DNA of 64,000 nucleotides from Candidatus Avelusimicrobium intestinale (lineage in GTDB: Bacteria > Elusimicrobiota > Elusimicrobia > Elusimicrobiales > Elusimicrobiaceae). Both the position numbers and the translations under genes were made by a program. Below the pieces are notes generated by a model, which was given only the letters and a program-made list of their open reading frames with translations, was not told the origin of the DNA and did no database searches. Positions 24,913 through 33,782 of the stretch are shown here, in pieces. The first letter of the stretch is position 1. Each line of letters opens with the position of its first letter. The stretch is from positions 310,001 through 374,000 of the forward strand of contig CACWYV010000001.1 in the NCBI GenBank assembly GCA_902765225.1. The letters are read 5' to 3'.

Positions 24913-25872
24913 TCAATGAAACTCGGCCGAGCGGAAAAATTGGCGGGCAATTTTAAGTGCGGCGGAAATTTCATCCGGTTCCGGTCCGGCATTTACTTTG
25001 CTGAGTAACATTTCATGATTGGAAACGGCATGGATGATTTGGTCCATGAGATCCCCGCGGTCCACTTCGCGCTCTATGGCATCAATGACGGCCTCTGCGT
25101 TGCGGGGAGCCATAATGTTTTCTACCCCGGCGTGTAACATGGCGATTGCGTTGTTTACTTCTTGTTTCGGTTTGCCGTGAAAGAGCGGAAATCCTACCAC
25201 ACATCCTTTGTAATTGAGCCGTTTTTTGAGTAGATCCTTTACTACCTTGTCGGATAAAGTGGCAATATGATCGTTATCTATGTTCGGAAAAACCATGTGT
25301 GCCGGCATGACGGCATCCGCGCGGCGGAACAAATGTTTATAAGGTACAAACTCGGCATCTTCCATTTGCGGCAATGTTTTCAGTACGCCGGATTCTCCCG
25401 GAAAGTATTTGATACAATTGAGGGCTCCGGCGTTGGAAATCCCGGCCAACATATCCCCGGCTAAGCGAGTTACGGTGAGAGGTACCGGCGAAAAAGCGGG
25501 AGACGCATCCCCCAAATCTACTACCGGAGCCAGTAGCCAATCCAACCCGGCGGCCCGGGCAATCCGGCCCAACAAATTCCCTTTGCGGTAGGCCGCATCT
25601 TGCGAGCGGGACATCTTTACCAATTTCCGGTTGGGAGGCAGGGAAGGGGCATCCACCAATACCTCTGATAAATCTTCTTGAAAATCCGCGCAAAAAAGTA
25701 ATTGCCCGCTGGTAGAAACATCATTCATGCGCCGGGTAAAGTCGCGCGCTTGTTCGGCGGTGGCGCCATATACGCAAAACCCACCTACGCCGCGCCGCGC
25801 CAGCGCTTCTGCCTGGGCGATATCGCTCTGACCAAACCAAAAACCGGGAAAAACAATTCGTGCGGGTTTCAT
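24913..25872 (-). CDS. GH3/NagZ-like protein, probably catalytically inactive
   Basis: This 319-residue protein has the TIM-barrel layout of family 3 beta-N-acetylglucosaminidases. Visible matches are GVGGFCVYGATAEQ, LLAPVVDLGD, CIKYFPGE (NagZ reads AKHFPGHG), PYKHLFRRADAVMPAHMVFPNID and TLSDKVVKDLLKKRL. The nucleophile motif SDDL is replaced by GFPLF, and the His/Asp dyad loop after FPG is changed to ESGVLKTLPQ. It may bind a muropeptide or glycan without cutting it. No signal peptide is seen, so it is probably cytoplasmic like NagZ. The upstream hydrolase-like gene ends 17 bases before its start, suggesting an operon. Confidence 0.72.
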   Translation of the reverse strand: MKPARIVFPGFWFGQSDIAQAEALARRGVGGFCVYGATAEQARDFTRRMNDVSTSGQLLFCADFQEDLSEVLVDAPSLPPNRKLVKMSRSQDAAYRKGNLLGRIARAAGLDWLLAPVVDLGDASPAFSPVPLTVTRLAGDMLAGISNAGALNCIKYFPGESGVLKTLPQMEDAEFVPYKHLFRRADAVMPAHMVFPNIDNDHIATLSDKVVKDLLKKRLNYKGCVVGFPLFHGKPKQEVNNAIAMLHAGVENIMAPRNAEAVIDAIEREVDRGDLMDQIIHAVSNHEMLLSKVNAGPEPDEISAALKIARQFFRSAEFH

Positions 25873-25889
25873 TGCGGTGACTCCTGGCG

Positions 25890-26747
25890 TTAATCTTGTA
25901 AAGGGGGTTGAAATTCCGGGGTGGCTGCCGATTCATCTTCGTCCGGAGCTAACGGCGGGCGTTGCGGTGTTTTGAGCCATTGTATGACAGTTGGAATTAA
26001 GTGCTGGTTAAGCATCTCGTGCGAAGTTTTATCGTACGCGGTCAAAAAGGTAACTTTTCCGCTATCCGGACCGATCGTTAAATACGCTACATTGCGTAGG
26101 ATGCTGGCCTCCAAAAAAGATTTTTTGTCATCGGCGCTGGCGGCAATAAGCACGTCGCCTTTGTAGTGACGCATAGGTTCAATGGCCAGTACATCGCGAA
26201 TGTTGACCGAGGGATTGATTAACCCCAAGTGCGTAATCGCGGGCAGGGAAAGCGTACTTTTAACGGCCACATTGGCTCCCAATCCCACGCCCAGGACGAC
26301 AGTCTGTTCCGCGGGAATTTTTTTCGTGCGCAGAAAAGCCAATGCCGCCGCTACGTCTAAGGTCATTTGGTTGAAGGGATTATCTTCTCCTTCCCGGGCA
26401 AAAGTAGAGGCTGGCTTTTCTCCCGCGCTGGCTCCGTATCCGCGCAAGTCCACAGCCAGGTAACCCATGCCCTCTTGGGCGAGTGCTTTGGCAAGCGGAT
26501 CAAAGGCTTCTTTGTTTTTCCCCAGATCATGCAGTAAAACGACGGTGGGGTTTTCTTCCGCTTCGGGTGCCAAATAGAGAGCGGATAATGTCCAATCGTC
26601 ACTTGTTTTCAAGGTGACCGGTTCAGCCAACGTGACGGTAGGCTGCAAAACGGGTTTACCGTTGGGTTTTGCGACCGCATCCCCAGTTCCCAGATTTATT
26701 GCCAAGACAGAAATGATAAATAGGATAAATAAATTTTTTAGTTTCAT
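25890..26747 (-). CDS. Exported alpha/beta-hydrolase-like protein lacking the nucleophile
   Basis: This 285-residue protein has a signal peptide (MKLKNLFILFIISVLAINLGTGDAVA) and an alpha/beta hydrolase core: TVVLLHDLGKNKEAFDPLAKALAQEG, VDLRGYGASAG and VVLGVGLGANVA, then SADDKKSF and SHEML. The nucleophile elbow should read GxSxG but is GVGLG, with Gly in place of Ser; the acid and His candidates remain. It may be a binding protein or use another residue. The ATG at 26747 has no close ribosome site. A 4-codon frame (26758 to 26744) behind AGAGGAG overlaps it by ATGA and may couple translation. The C-terminus is Pro-rich. Confidence 0.75.
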   Translation of the reverse strand: MKLKNLFILFIISVLAINLGTGDAVAKPNGKPVLQPTVTLAEPVTLKTSDDWTLSALYLAPEAEENPTVVLLHDLGKNKEAFDPLAKALAQEGMGYLAVDLRGYGASAGEKPASTFAREGEDNPFNQMTLDVAAALAFLRTKKIPAEQTVVLGVGLGANVAVKSTLSLPAITHLGLINPSVNIRDVLAIEPMRHYKGDVLIAASADDKKSFLEASILRNVAYLTIGPDSGKVTFLTAYDKTSHEMLNQHLIPTVIQWLKTPQRPPLAPDEDESAATPEFQPPLQD

Positions 26748-26909
26748 AAGATATTCATTTTGGAATTTGACTCCTCTGTAAACATTATACCAATAAAAGC
26801 CCGTCTTCCCCAACTTTTTGCGTACGCGAACTATTTTTTCGCCGTATTTTAACTAAATTAGTATAATAAAAAGATACAGGGTTAAACCGTCCCTGGAAAG
26901 GAGAGAGTC

Positions 26910-28055
26910 ATGGCCCCTGCCAAACCGAACGCGAAGCATATTTTGATTGTAGCCGGAGATGTCTCCGGTGATATCCATGCGGCCGGGTTGATCCGTGCGC
27001 TCAAAGCGGCGGACCCAACCCTCTCCATTACGGCCATCGGCGGTAAAAATATGCAACCGCTGTGCGATTGTTTCTTATACGATTTGGCCGGTACAGGGGC
27101 CAGCGGGTTTGTGGAACCTTTGAAAAAGATGCCGTTGTGGATGAATCTGTTGCGCCAAATTTGCAACTATATGGATACCCAATATCCATCTGCGGTAATT
27201 ATGGTGGATTTCTACGGATTTAACCACCAGGTGCTTATTCAAGCTAACAAACGGCATATTCCGGCCTATTATTATGTTACTCCGCAGGTATGGGCTTCAC
27301 GCCAGTACCGGGCGGCGCAATTAGCGCGGCTAACTAAAAAAATGTTTGTGATTTATCCGTTTGAGCCGGATTTTCATAAAAAGTTTGGCGGTAACGCGGT
27401 TTTTTTGGGTAACCCGTTATTGGACATCATGCCGCAACCTCTTGATAAAACTTATCAAATCAGCGATCCGGCGAATCATCCGTGGCAATTGGGATTGTTG
27501 CCCGGCAGCCGCGAGGGGGAAATCAGGCGGTTAGCACCGGTTTTTTATCAGGCATTTAAATTATTACTGAAGGATTTTCCCCGCACGCAAGCGCATATGT
27601 TTTTGTTGCCGGATGCAGACGAAAACGCCGTCGCCTCTTTGTTGGGGGAAACACCCCATCCGCAGTTTCATTTCGTAAAAGATAAAAATTATGAAAAGCG
27701 CAGCCAAATGGATTTTTTGCTGGCGTGTTCCGGCACGGCTACGTTGGAAAATGCCCTGTTGGGAGTGCCGATGGTGGTGGCTTATAAAATGTTCTGGCCC
27801 ACTTATCAGATTGCCAAAATGGTTATTCGGGTCAAGTATATTTCGTTAGTTAATTTGTTAGCGGACCAGGAAGTGGTCAAGGAACTCATTCAATACGAAG
27901 CCACGCCGATGGCGTTGGCAAATGTAACCCGGCAGATGTTTGAACACCCGCAACAATTGACGAAAATGCGCGAGCAGTTGTTATCGTTGCGCGCTTCGTT
28001 GGGTGAGCCGGGCGTCGCTGCGCGGGCGGCACGGGAAATTTTAAACGACTTGTAG
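26910..28055 (+). CDS. lpxB: Lipid-A-disaccharide synthase
   Basis: LpxB joins lipid X and UDP-diacylglucosamine to form the lipid A disaccharide on the inner membrane. The 381-residue GT19 protein has ILIVAGDVSGDIHAAGLI (commonly AGEASGD), VDFYGFNHQVL, the YYVTPQVWAS segment, LLPGSREGEIRRL and CSGTATLENALLGVPMVVAY. Length and motifs are standard. The ATG follows AAAGGAGAG. It is read away from the preceding minus-strand gene, and a short rel gene follows after 8 bases. Confidence 0.93.
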   Translation: MAPAKPNAKHILIVAGDVSGDIHAAGLIRALKAADPTLSITAIGGKNMQPLCDCFLYDLAGTGASGFVEPLKKMPLWMNLLRQICNYMDTQYPSAVIMVDFYGFNHQVLIQANKRHIPAYYYVTPQVWASRQYRAAQLARLTKKMFVIYPFEPDFHKKFGGNAVFLGNPLLDIMPQPLDKTYQISDPANHPWQLGLLPGSREGEIRRLAPVFYQAFKLLLKDFPRTQAHMFLLPDADENAVASLLGETPHPQFHFVKDKNYEKRSQMDFLLACSGTATLENALLGVPMVVAYKMFWPTYQIAKMVIRVKYISLVNLLADQEVVKELIQYEATPMALANVTRQMFEHPQQLTKMREQLLSLRASLGEPGVAARAAREILNDL

Positions 28056-28063
28056 GATACAGT

Positions 28064-29518
28064 ATGGAAGAAGCACCGGATTTGCAGGCCTTGCTGCGTA
28101 AGTTCAAGGAATATAATCCGCATCAGGATACCTCCCTGATTGAGAAGGCCTACCATTTTGCCCAAAAAGCGCACGGTTCCCAAAAGCGCGAAAGCGGCGA
28201 GCCGTACTTTACCCATTGCCAGCATGTAGCCAATATTTTAATGGATTTTAATCTGGACGCCGATACCATTTGTGCCGGGTTGTTGCACGATACGGTGGAA
28301 GATACGCCCATTACATTGGAAGACTTACGCAAAGAATTTAATCCCCAAGTGGCCCATATGGTGCAAGGGGTGACTAAAATCAGTGATTTGCAATTCTCAT
28401 CTACGGACGAAGAAACGGTGGAAAATTGGCGCAAAATGCTTATTGCGGTAGCCGAGGATGTGCGCGTTATTCTAATTAAACTGGCGGACCGCACCCACAA
28501 TATGCGTACGCTGGCTGCCCTTCCGCCCGAACGCCAGCAACTCAAAGCGTATGAGACCATTTCTTTGTATGCCCCGTTGGCCCAACGGTTGGGGATGTTT
28601 ACCATCAAAACAGATCTGGAAGATTTATCTTTCAAATATCTTCACCCCGTTGAATATGCCACGCTTAAAAAAGAGGTGGAAGCCCGCACGGCAGACCGGC
28701 AAGAGGCATTAGCGAAATTCAAAAAGCACTTGGAGCCGGTGTTGAAAGAAGCCCATTTGGATACCCGCATTTTAGCACGTGCCAAAAATTATTATTCCAT
28801 TTACCGTAAAATGCAAAACCAGCATCTTTCTTTTGCGGAAATTCAAGATTCCCTGGGTGTGCGTATTATTACCAAAACGGTGCAAGATTGTTACCGTGCT
28901 TTGGGGGCCGTGCATAGTGTGTTTAAACCGATTGCCGGCACCTTTACCGATTATATTGCTACGCCCAAAGCCAATATGTACCAAAGTATTCATACAACGG
29001 TTCTTTCTCCGGATGGGGATATTATTGAATTGCAAATTCGCACCGAGGAAATGCACCGTACCTGTGAATACGGTATCGCCGCACATTGGCGTTACAAGAC
29101 GGGCAATACCAAGCAGGATAAAAATTTTGACGAGAAAATTAACTGGATACGCCGCTGGATTGAATGGCAGCAGGATTTAACGGCCCCGCGGGAATTTTTG
29201 GAAGGATTTAAGACGGACGTGGATTTGCAACAGATTTTTGTGTTTACGCCCCAAGCGGATGTGAAATCTCTTCCGGTGGGGGCCACGCCGATTGATTTTG
29301 CCTATGCCATTCACACGGATATCGGCAACCATTATGTGGGAGCCAAGGTTAATAACCGCATGGTACGTATGGACTATGTATTTAAAACGGGTGACGTGTG
29401 CGAAATTATTACCCGTAAAAACGGCGAACCGAAGCGCGACTGGCTGACGTTTGCCAAAACGGCGGGAGCCCGCAGCCACATTAAACGCTTTTTGCGTGAT
29501 AAAGGAATTAAATTATGA
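28064..29518 (+). CDS. RelA/SpoT (p)ppGpp synthetase/hydrolase, short form
   Basis: This 484-residue stringent-response enzyme has the HD hydrolase domain (about 22 to 170, HCQHVA, LLHDTVEDT, LADRTHNMRT), the synthetase domain (about 210 to 340, AKNYYSIYRKM, SLGVRIITKT, FTDYIATPKANMYQSIHTTV) and a TGS domain (about 395 to 455, IFVFTP...LPVGATPIDFAYAIHTDIG). It stops after TGS and lacks the helical, zinc-finger and ACT domains that bring full-length Rel to about 730 residues. Hydrolase residues are intact, so it is probably bifunctional, but ribosome and amino-acid sensing must differ. The next gene overlaps it by ATGA. Confidence 0.9.
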   Translation: MEEAPDLQALLRKFKEYNPHQDTSLIEKAYHFAQKAHGSQKRESGEPYFTHCQHVANILMDFNLDADTICAGLLHDTVEDTPITLEDLRKEFNPQVAHMVQGVTKISDLQFSSTDEETVENWRKMLIAVAEDVRVILIKLADRTHNMRTLAALPPERQQLKAYETISLYAPLAQRLGMFTIKTDLEDLSFKYLHPVEYATLKKEVEARTADRQEALAKFKKHLEPVLKEAHLDTRILARAKNYYSIYRKMQNQHLSFAEIQDSLGVRIITKTVQDCYRALGAVHSVFKPIAGTFTDYIATPKANMYQSIHTTVLSPDGDIIELQIRTEEMHRTCEYGIAAHWRYKTGNTKQDKNFDEKINWIRRWIEWQQDLTAPREFLEGFKTDVDLQQIFVFTPQADVKSLPVGATPIDFAYAIHTDIGNHYVGAKVNNRMVRMDYVFKTGDVCEIITRKNGEPKRDWLTFAKTAGARSHIKRFLRDKGIKL

Positions 29519-29835
29519 ATTTACCGCAACAACCTTTTACGTGCCCGCGCTGCCATTTGTTGGTGGAAGAAAAAGATAATTTTTGCCGTCATTGCGGTAA
29601 AACATTAAAAACGGGGCAAACATTTTTTTATTCGCATACAGGTATTATTTTACTGGCCGTTTTGATAGGGCCGTTTGCGTTGCCGTGCGTATGGATGTCC
29701 AAACAAATCAGTCTCACTGCCAAGGGCATTTACACGGCGGTGTTACTTATCTTAGGTGTTTTGCTCGTCCAAATGTGTTACCGCATGTACCAATTAACGT
29801 TGTCCGTTACGCAAGGTTATCTGGGTGCATTTTAA
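29515..29835 (+). CDS. Zinc-ribbon membrane protein
   Basis: This 106-residue protein starts with a zinc ribbon (CPRC at residues 10 to 13 and CRHC at 24 to 27), followed by two hydrophobic segments (about 42 to 58 and 69 to 88). It overlaps the rel stop codon by ATGA, so it is likely co-translated with Rel. Its role is unknown; a sensor or adaptor at the membrane is possible. Confidence 0.7.
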   Translation: MNLPQQPFTCPRCHLLVEEKDNFCRHCGKTLKTGQTFFYSHTGIILLAVLIGPFALPCVWMSKQISLTAKGIYTAVLLILGVLLVQMCYRMYQLTLSVTQGYLGAF

Positions 29836-29914
29836 AAATCCTTCCAAAGGCATTCGTCATATTTGATATAATATAGAGTATTCTTTTAGTTAGAAGTAAG
29901 GAGAAATAACGTAC

Positions 29915-31303
29915 ATGACTGATGAAGAAGTAAAACACAACGTGACCAGAACCGGCCACCCGAAAGGCTTGTATATGCTTTTTATGGTGGAGATGTGGGA
30001 ACGTTTCAACTACTACGGTATGCGGGCGCTTTTGGCGCTGTTCATGGTAAGTACCGTCATTGGGTTTAGCAAGGCTACATCCAGTAAAGTATATGGGATA
30101 TTTACGGCCCTGGTGTATTTGACGCCTGTCATAGGCGGATACCTGGCGGATCGTTATATCGGTAAACGCCACTCCATTACCATTGGGGCTATTTTGATGG
30201 CGCTCGGCCAATTTACGTTGGCTTCGTACGAAATTATCCCCCCGGTGGTCGCTTTGGCGATGGGGCTTACCCTTATCATTATTGGTAACGGGTTTTTCAA
30301 ACCGAATATTTCCACGATTGTTGGGGAACTTTATGAACCGAACGATGTGCGCCGTGACGGCGGTTTTACCATCTTTTATATGGGTATTAACGTCGGGGCG
30401 TTTTTTGCACCGTTTGTATGCGGGTTTTTGGGTGAACCCGGTGCCGGTATGGACCCGGTAGCCGCATACGCTAAATGGAAATACGGTTTCATGGCGGCCG
30501 GTATCGGTATGGTTATCGGTTTGGTGTGGTATTTGGTATCTCAAGAGAAATACTTGGGGCACGTGGGCTTATTGCCGGCCCGAAAAGCCAGCAAAATCCA
30601 AGACCCGGCCGAAGTGGCCAAAGCCCAAGCGGCCGAACAGCCTCTTTCGCCGGAAGATTGGGATAAAATTAAAGCCATCTTTACGTTTACGTTCTTTGCC
30701 GTGTTCTTCTTTACATTCTTTGAACAAGCGGGAACGTCGCTCAACTTCTTTGCGGCCGAGGCCACTAACTTAACGCCTGTTTTGCCGTTTATCGGGCCCA
30801 TTACCTTGAAGGCTTCGTACTTCCAAGCCATTAACCCGATTTGTGTGGTGTTATTTGCCCCGTTATTTGCTAAGTTATGGATTCGGTTGGGCAGCAAAGA
30901 CCCGACCATTCCCACTAAATTCGGGTGGGGTTTATTCCTGCAAGGCATTGCTTTTGCCATCATCGCGGTGGCGGCCTCGCTGTTCCAAGCCCATGGGCCT
31001 GTAAGCGCGTTGTGGCTCGTGTTTATGTACATGTTCTGCACGATGGGCGAACTGTGCTTGAGCCCGGTGGGCCTTTCCATGGTGACCAAATTAGCGCCTG
31101 TTAAATTTATGTCCTTATTCATGGGGATATGGTTAATGGGTTCCTTCTTTGGGAACATCTTGGCGGGGTTGTTGGCCAGCCAGTACGAATCGTGGAGTTT
31201 GACCACGTTGTTCTCGGTGCCGGCCATCGGCTCCATGCTCTTCGGTGTAATTATGTGGTTTATGACCAAGCAGATTACCCGGTGGATGCACGGCGTGCAT
31301 TAA
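29915..31303 (+). CDS. POT-family proton-coupled peptide transporter
   Basis: This 462-residue membrane protein imports di- and tripeptides with protons. The N-terminal ExxER motif (EMWERFNYYGMRALL) and GGYLADRYIGKRHSI, GNGFFKPNISTIVG and the later FFTFFEQAGTSLNFFA are typical of the DtpT/PTR2 family. About 14 membrane segments are visible. The ATG has AAGGAG upstream and a terminator follows. Confidence 0.93.
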   Translation: MTDEEVKHNVTRTGHPKGLYMLFMVEMWERFNYYGMRALLALFMVSTVIGFSKATSSKVYGIFTALVYLTPVIGGYLADRYIGKRHSITIGAILMALGQFTLASYEIIPPVVALAMGLTLIIIGNGFFKPNISTIVGELYEPNDVRRDGGFTIFYMGINVGAFFAPFVCGFLGEPGAGMDPVAAYAKWKYGFMAAGIGMVIGLVWYLVSQEKYLGHVGLLPARKASKIQDPAEVAKAQAAEQPLSPEDWDKIKAIFTFTFFAVFFFTFFEQAGTSLNFFAAEATNLTPVLPFIGPITLKASYFQAINPICVVLFAPLFAKLWIRLGSKDPTIPTKFGWGLFLQGIAFAIIAVAASLFQAHGPVSALWLVFMYMFCTMGELCLSPVGLSMVTKLAPVKFMSLFMGIWLMGSFFGNILAGLLASQYESWSLTTLFSVPAIGSMLFGVIMWFMTKQITRWMHGVH

Positions 31304-31321
31304 AACGGTTTACCGTAAGAC

Positions 31322-31357
31322 AAAAACACCCCGGAGAATTTTTCCGGGGTGTTTTTT
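31322..31357. terminator. Terminator after the peptide transporter
   Basis: AAAAACACCCCGGA pairs with TCCGGGGTGTTTTT around a short loop and a T run follows. It lies between convergent genes and probably serves both. Confidence 0.92.
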
Positions 31358-31369
31358 GTCGGAATCAAA

Positions 31370-31912
31370 TCATTTTAACACAGAGCCGGCCTTGGCCAGG
31401 GTTTCTACAACCTTTTCATGCCCTTGAGCCGCGGCAACAGAAAGAGCCGTTTTTCCGTTATAGGCTTTCATATTGATATCGGCTCCTTTGTCCAGTAGCA
31501 ATTGAATGATTGGTAAGTGTCCGTTTTCGGCCGCTAATATGAGGGCTGTTTTTCCGTTTCTGTCCCGTACGTTTATTTGGGCTCCCTTTTTAAGGGCCTG
31601 TCGGGCGGCATCTTCATTTCCTTGTAAAGCGGCTTCCAAGAGGGCTTTATTCTCTTGAACGGGAACGGGCTTTGGGGGAGGCGGGGTCGCGGGCTTTTGT
31701 ACATCCGAGGTACCCTTGGCCGGTTTGTCAATCAGCCGTAGCGTTCTGCGGATTTCGTTGTTGTCATTTAGCGTAGAAGTGGACCCGGTAGAAGCAAGTT
31801 GTATATTGCGGTGTATTCTGTACAATAATTGGGTACCGGCCCCTAACATACAACACAGAGCCACCGCCGTCAATATATATTTTACGATTTGAATTTTATC
31901 TTTTAGTCGCAT
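31370..31912 (-). CDS. Membrane-anchored ankyrin-repeat protein
   Basis: This 180-residue protein has one N-terminal membrane helix (about 11 to 30), a Pro-rich linker (70 to 88) and about three ankyrin repeats from residue 90 onward (ALLEAALQGNEDAARQALKKGAQINVRDRNGKTALILAAENGH and so on). The repeats probably face the periplasm and bind a partner protein. It starts 3 bases after the end of the larger ankyrin gene, so the two are expressed together. Confidence 0.85.
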   Translation of the reverse strand: MRLKDKIQIVKYILTAVALCCMLGAGTQLLYRIHRNIQLASTGSTSTLNDNNEIRRTLRLIDKPAKGTSDVQKPATPPPPKPVPVQENKALLEAALQGNEDAARQALKKGAQINVRDRNGKTALILAAENGHLPIIQLLLDKGADINMKAYNGKTALSVAAAQGHEKVVETLAKAGSVLK

Positions 31913-31915
31913 ATT

Positions 31916-33190
31916 TTAGTCCTTGAAGTGATGTTCTTGGCGCCATGTTTCGGCTCGCTTTAATAGTACTTGTTCGGACGTTCCTGTCTGGCGTATCAAA
32001 TCAAGCACTGCGCGGCCCTGTCTGTCTTTATGATTCAAATTAGCCCCATGTGTAACGAGGGCTTCCAGGATTTGGTTGTGGTCTCTTCCCACATCGTACG
32101 AAAATACAGAGTAAATATTAGCCAGTACTTGGGTTTCAACCGTTTTATACAGATTGGATTCCAGCGCCCATAGAAGGGCAGTGCGGCCTTCCTGGTCATG
32201 TATGTTGGGGTTGGTGTGCCAATTCAGTAGTTCCTGTACCGGAGCGATATGTCCGCCACCGGCTGCCAACATAAGAGGGGTTATACCGTATTTATTTTGT
32301 TGTTCGGGGTCTGCGTTGTTTTGTAAGAGTGTACGCAACAGAGGCATTTCACCTTTGAGTGCCGCAAACATAAGCGGTGTGTTACCGTTGGCATCTGCCT
32401 CATTTACCTTTGCTCCGGCCTTCAGCAACATATCTGCGATTGTCAAGTTTGGATCATCTTGGGTGGCCAAATAGATTAAAGCGGTTACTTGCCCGCGTGC
32501 CTTATGATGTACATCGGCCCCGTGTTGCAGAAGCGTGCGGACAATTTGTACACTCTCGTTCAATTCATTAAGTTGTTCGTCACTCAGTTTTTGATCGTGA
32601 AAGCGCATCTTTAAAAATGTATTGGAAACAGCACTTCGTACGGCTTCAAGAAGCGGCGTGTGTTGCCGGGAATCGGCTTGGTTGACTTGGGCTCCTTTGC
32701 TTAATAGCCAGCGCACCAAATCTACGTCGTGTATCCGCACAGCGGCTATCAGCGGAGTTGTGCCATGTAAAGAACGGGAGTTGATATCGGCTCCGTGGGT
32801 TAGCAGAAAGCGAATCATATCGCGGTCGCCTTTTTCAATAGCACCGACCAACACAGGCCAGCCGTTTGGATGAAGAACATTGATATTCGCGCCCTGTTTC
32901 AAATTTTGTTCCATAGCGGCGAAATCACGTTTTTCAAATGCTTGAATAAACGGACCGTTAAACGGTATGGCCCGGGCCGCTTGTTCGGCTGTTAGGTTGG
33001 TTTGCGGAGTGTATTGTCCCGACGAAACCGGTTGGGGGGTTGGGCGCGGGGGTTGGGAGTGAGCCGCACGGGCGGGTTTCCCCTGCGGCTGCGGGTGGTT
33101 TTTTTGCCACAGATAAGCCCCGCCTGCCAAAATGAATAAAAAGAAAAAAACACTTACCCAAAACAATAAAGCACGTTTTTCGCCAGACAT
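31916..33190 (-). CDS. Membrane-anchored ankyrin-repeat protein
   Basis: This 424-residue protein has an N-terminal membrane helix (about 8 to 26), a Pro/Gln-rich linker (28 to 65) and at least seven ankyrin repeats (residue 80 to the end), with motifs such as NGNTPLMFAALKGE and YGITPLMLAAGGGH. The start is the ATG at 33190 with AGAGGT just upstream; earlier in-frame codons are open but unlikely. It is the first of two ankyrin genes in the same direction. Confidence 0.85.
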   Translation of the reverse strand: MSGEKRALLFWVSVFFFLFILAGGAYLWQKNHPQPQGKPARAAHSQPPRPTPQPVSSGQYTPQTNLTAEQAARAIPFNGPFIQAFEKRDFAAMEQNLKQGANINVLHPNGWPVLVGAIEKGDRDMIRFLLTHGADINSRSLHGTTPLIAAVRIHDVDLVRWLLSKGAQVNQADSRQHTPLLEAVRSAVSNTFLKMRFHDQKLSDEQLNELNESVQIVRTLLQHGADVHHKARGQVTALIYLATQDDPNLTIADMLLKAGAKVNEADANGNTPLMFAALKGEMPLLRTLLQNNADPEQQNKYGITPLMLAAGGGHIAPVQELLNWHTNPNIHDQEGRTALLWALESNLYKTVETQVLANIYSVFSYDVGRDHNQILEALVTHGANLNHKDRQGRAVLDLIRQTGTSEQVLLKRAETWRQEHHFKD

Positions 33191-33271
33191 AGGATACCTC
33201 TGATTTTTACCGGAATATACCGTATTATCTAAAAAAGGAAGAAGGGTGTCAATAAAATGTCTTATAAATTT

Positions 33272-33315
33272 ACAACACCGGACCAAGGGATTATAATCCG
33301 CTTGTCCGGTGTTGT
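33272..33315. repeat. Long near-perfect palindrome
   Basis: A 12-bp perfect stem (ACAACACCGGAC with GTCCGGTGTTGT) encloses AAG/CTT and GGAT/ATCC, giving nearly 20 bp of pairing. It lies between the YtxH gene end and the ankyrin operon start. There is no T run, so it is a weak terminator candidate or another signal. Confidence 0.7.
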
Positions 33316-33382
33316 GTTAAACTAATTGTATGTCCCAACCAATAAGTATCGGTTGATATATATTACAGAGATAAGACGTAGG

Positions 33383-33694
33383 CTATTCTTCGTCTTTTTT
33401 GAATTTGGCCGCAATTTCTTCTTTGCGTTTGTTCCATTCTTTGACTACTTTGTCTTTGCCTTCGGTAATTTTTTCCCGCGCAGTCTCGGCCTTTTCTTTT
33501 AATTGGTTTTTCCATTCATTGGCATGCTCTAACACGAAATCCTTTTTATCTTCGTAGGTTTCATCGGCCCAACGTTTGAGTTTGCGGCGGGTTGTTTCGC
33601 CTTTGGCGGGAGCAAATAATACCCCCAAGGCAATTCCGGTTACGGCTCCTAGTAAAAATGCGGCCAGACTGGTTTCTGTATTTCGGTTACACAT
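33383..33694 (-). CDS. YtxH-like small membrane protein
   Basis: This 103-residue protein has one hydrophobic segment with the GxxxG-rich LGAVTGIALGVLFAPAKG pattern of the YtxH/GvpP family, then a highly charged helical tail (residues 35 to 103) rich in Lys and Glu. Members are membrane-anchored stress proteins of uncertain function. A ribosome site (GGGAGGA) precedes the ATG. It is divergent from nfnB. Confidence 0.8.
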   Translation of the reverse strand: MCNRNTETSLAAFLLGAVTGIALGVLFAPAKGETTRRKLKRWADETYEDKKDFVLEHANEWKNQLKEKAETAREKITEGKDKVVKEWNKRKEEIAAKFKKDEE

Positions 33695-33782
33695 AATTTC
33701 CTCCCCTTAGTTTGTATAATGTATATAGATATTGTACAACAAATCCGTACATTTTACGCAGTAAAAATAGGGAGATCTTACT

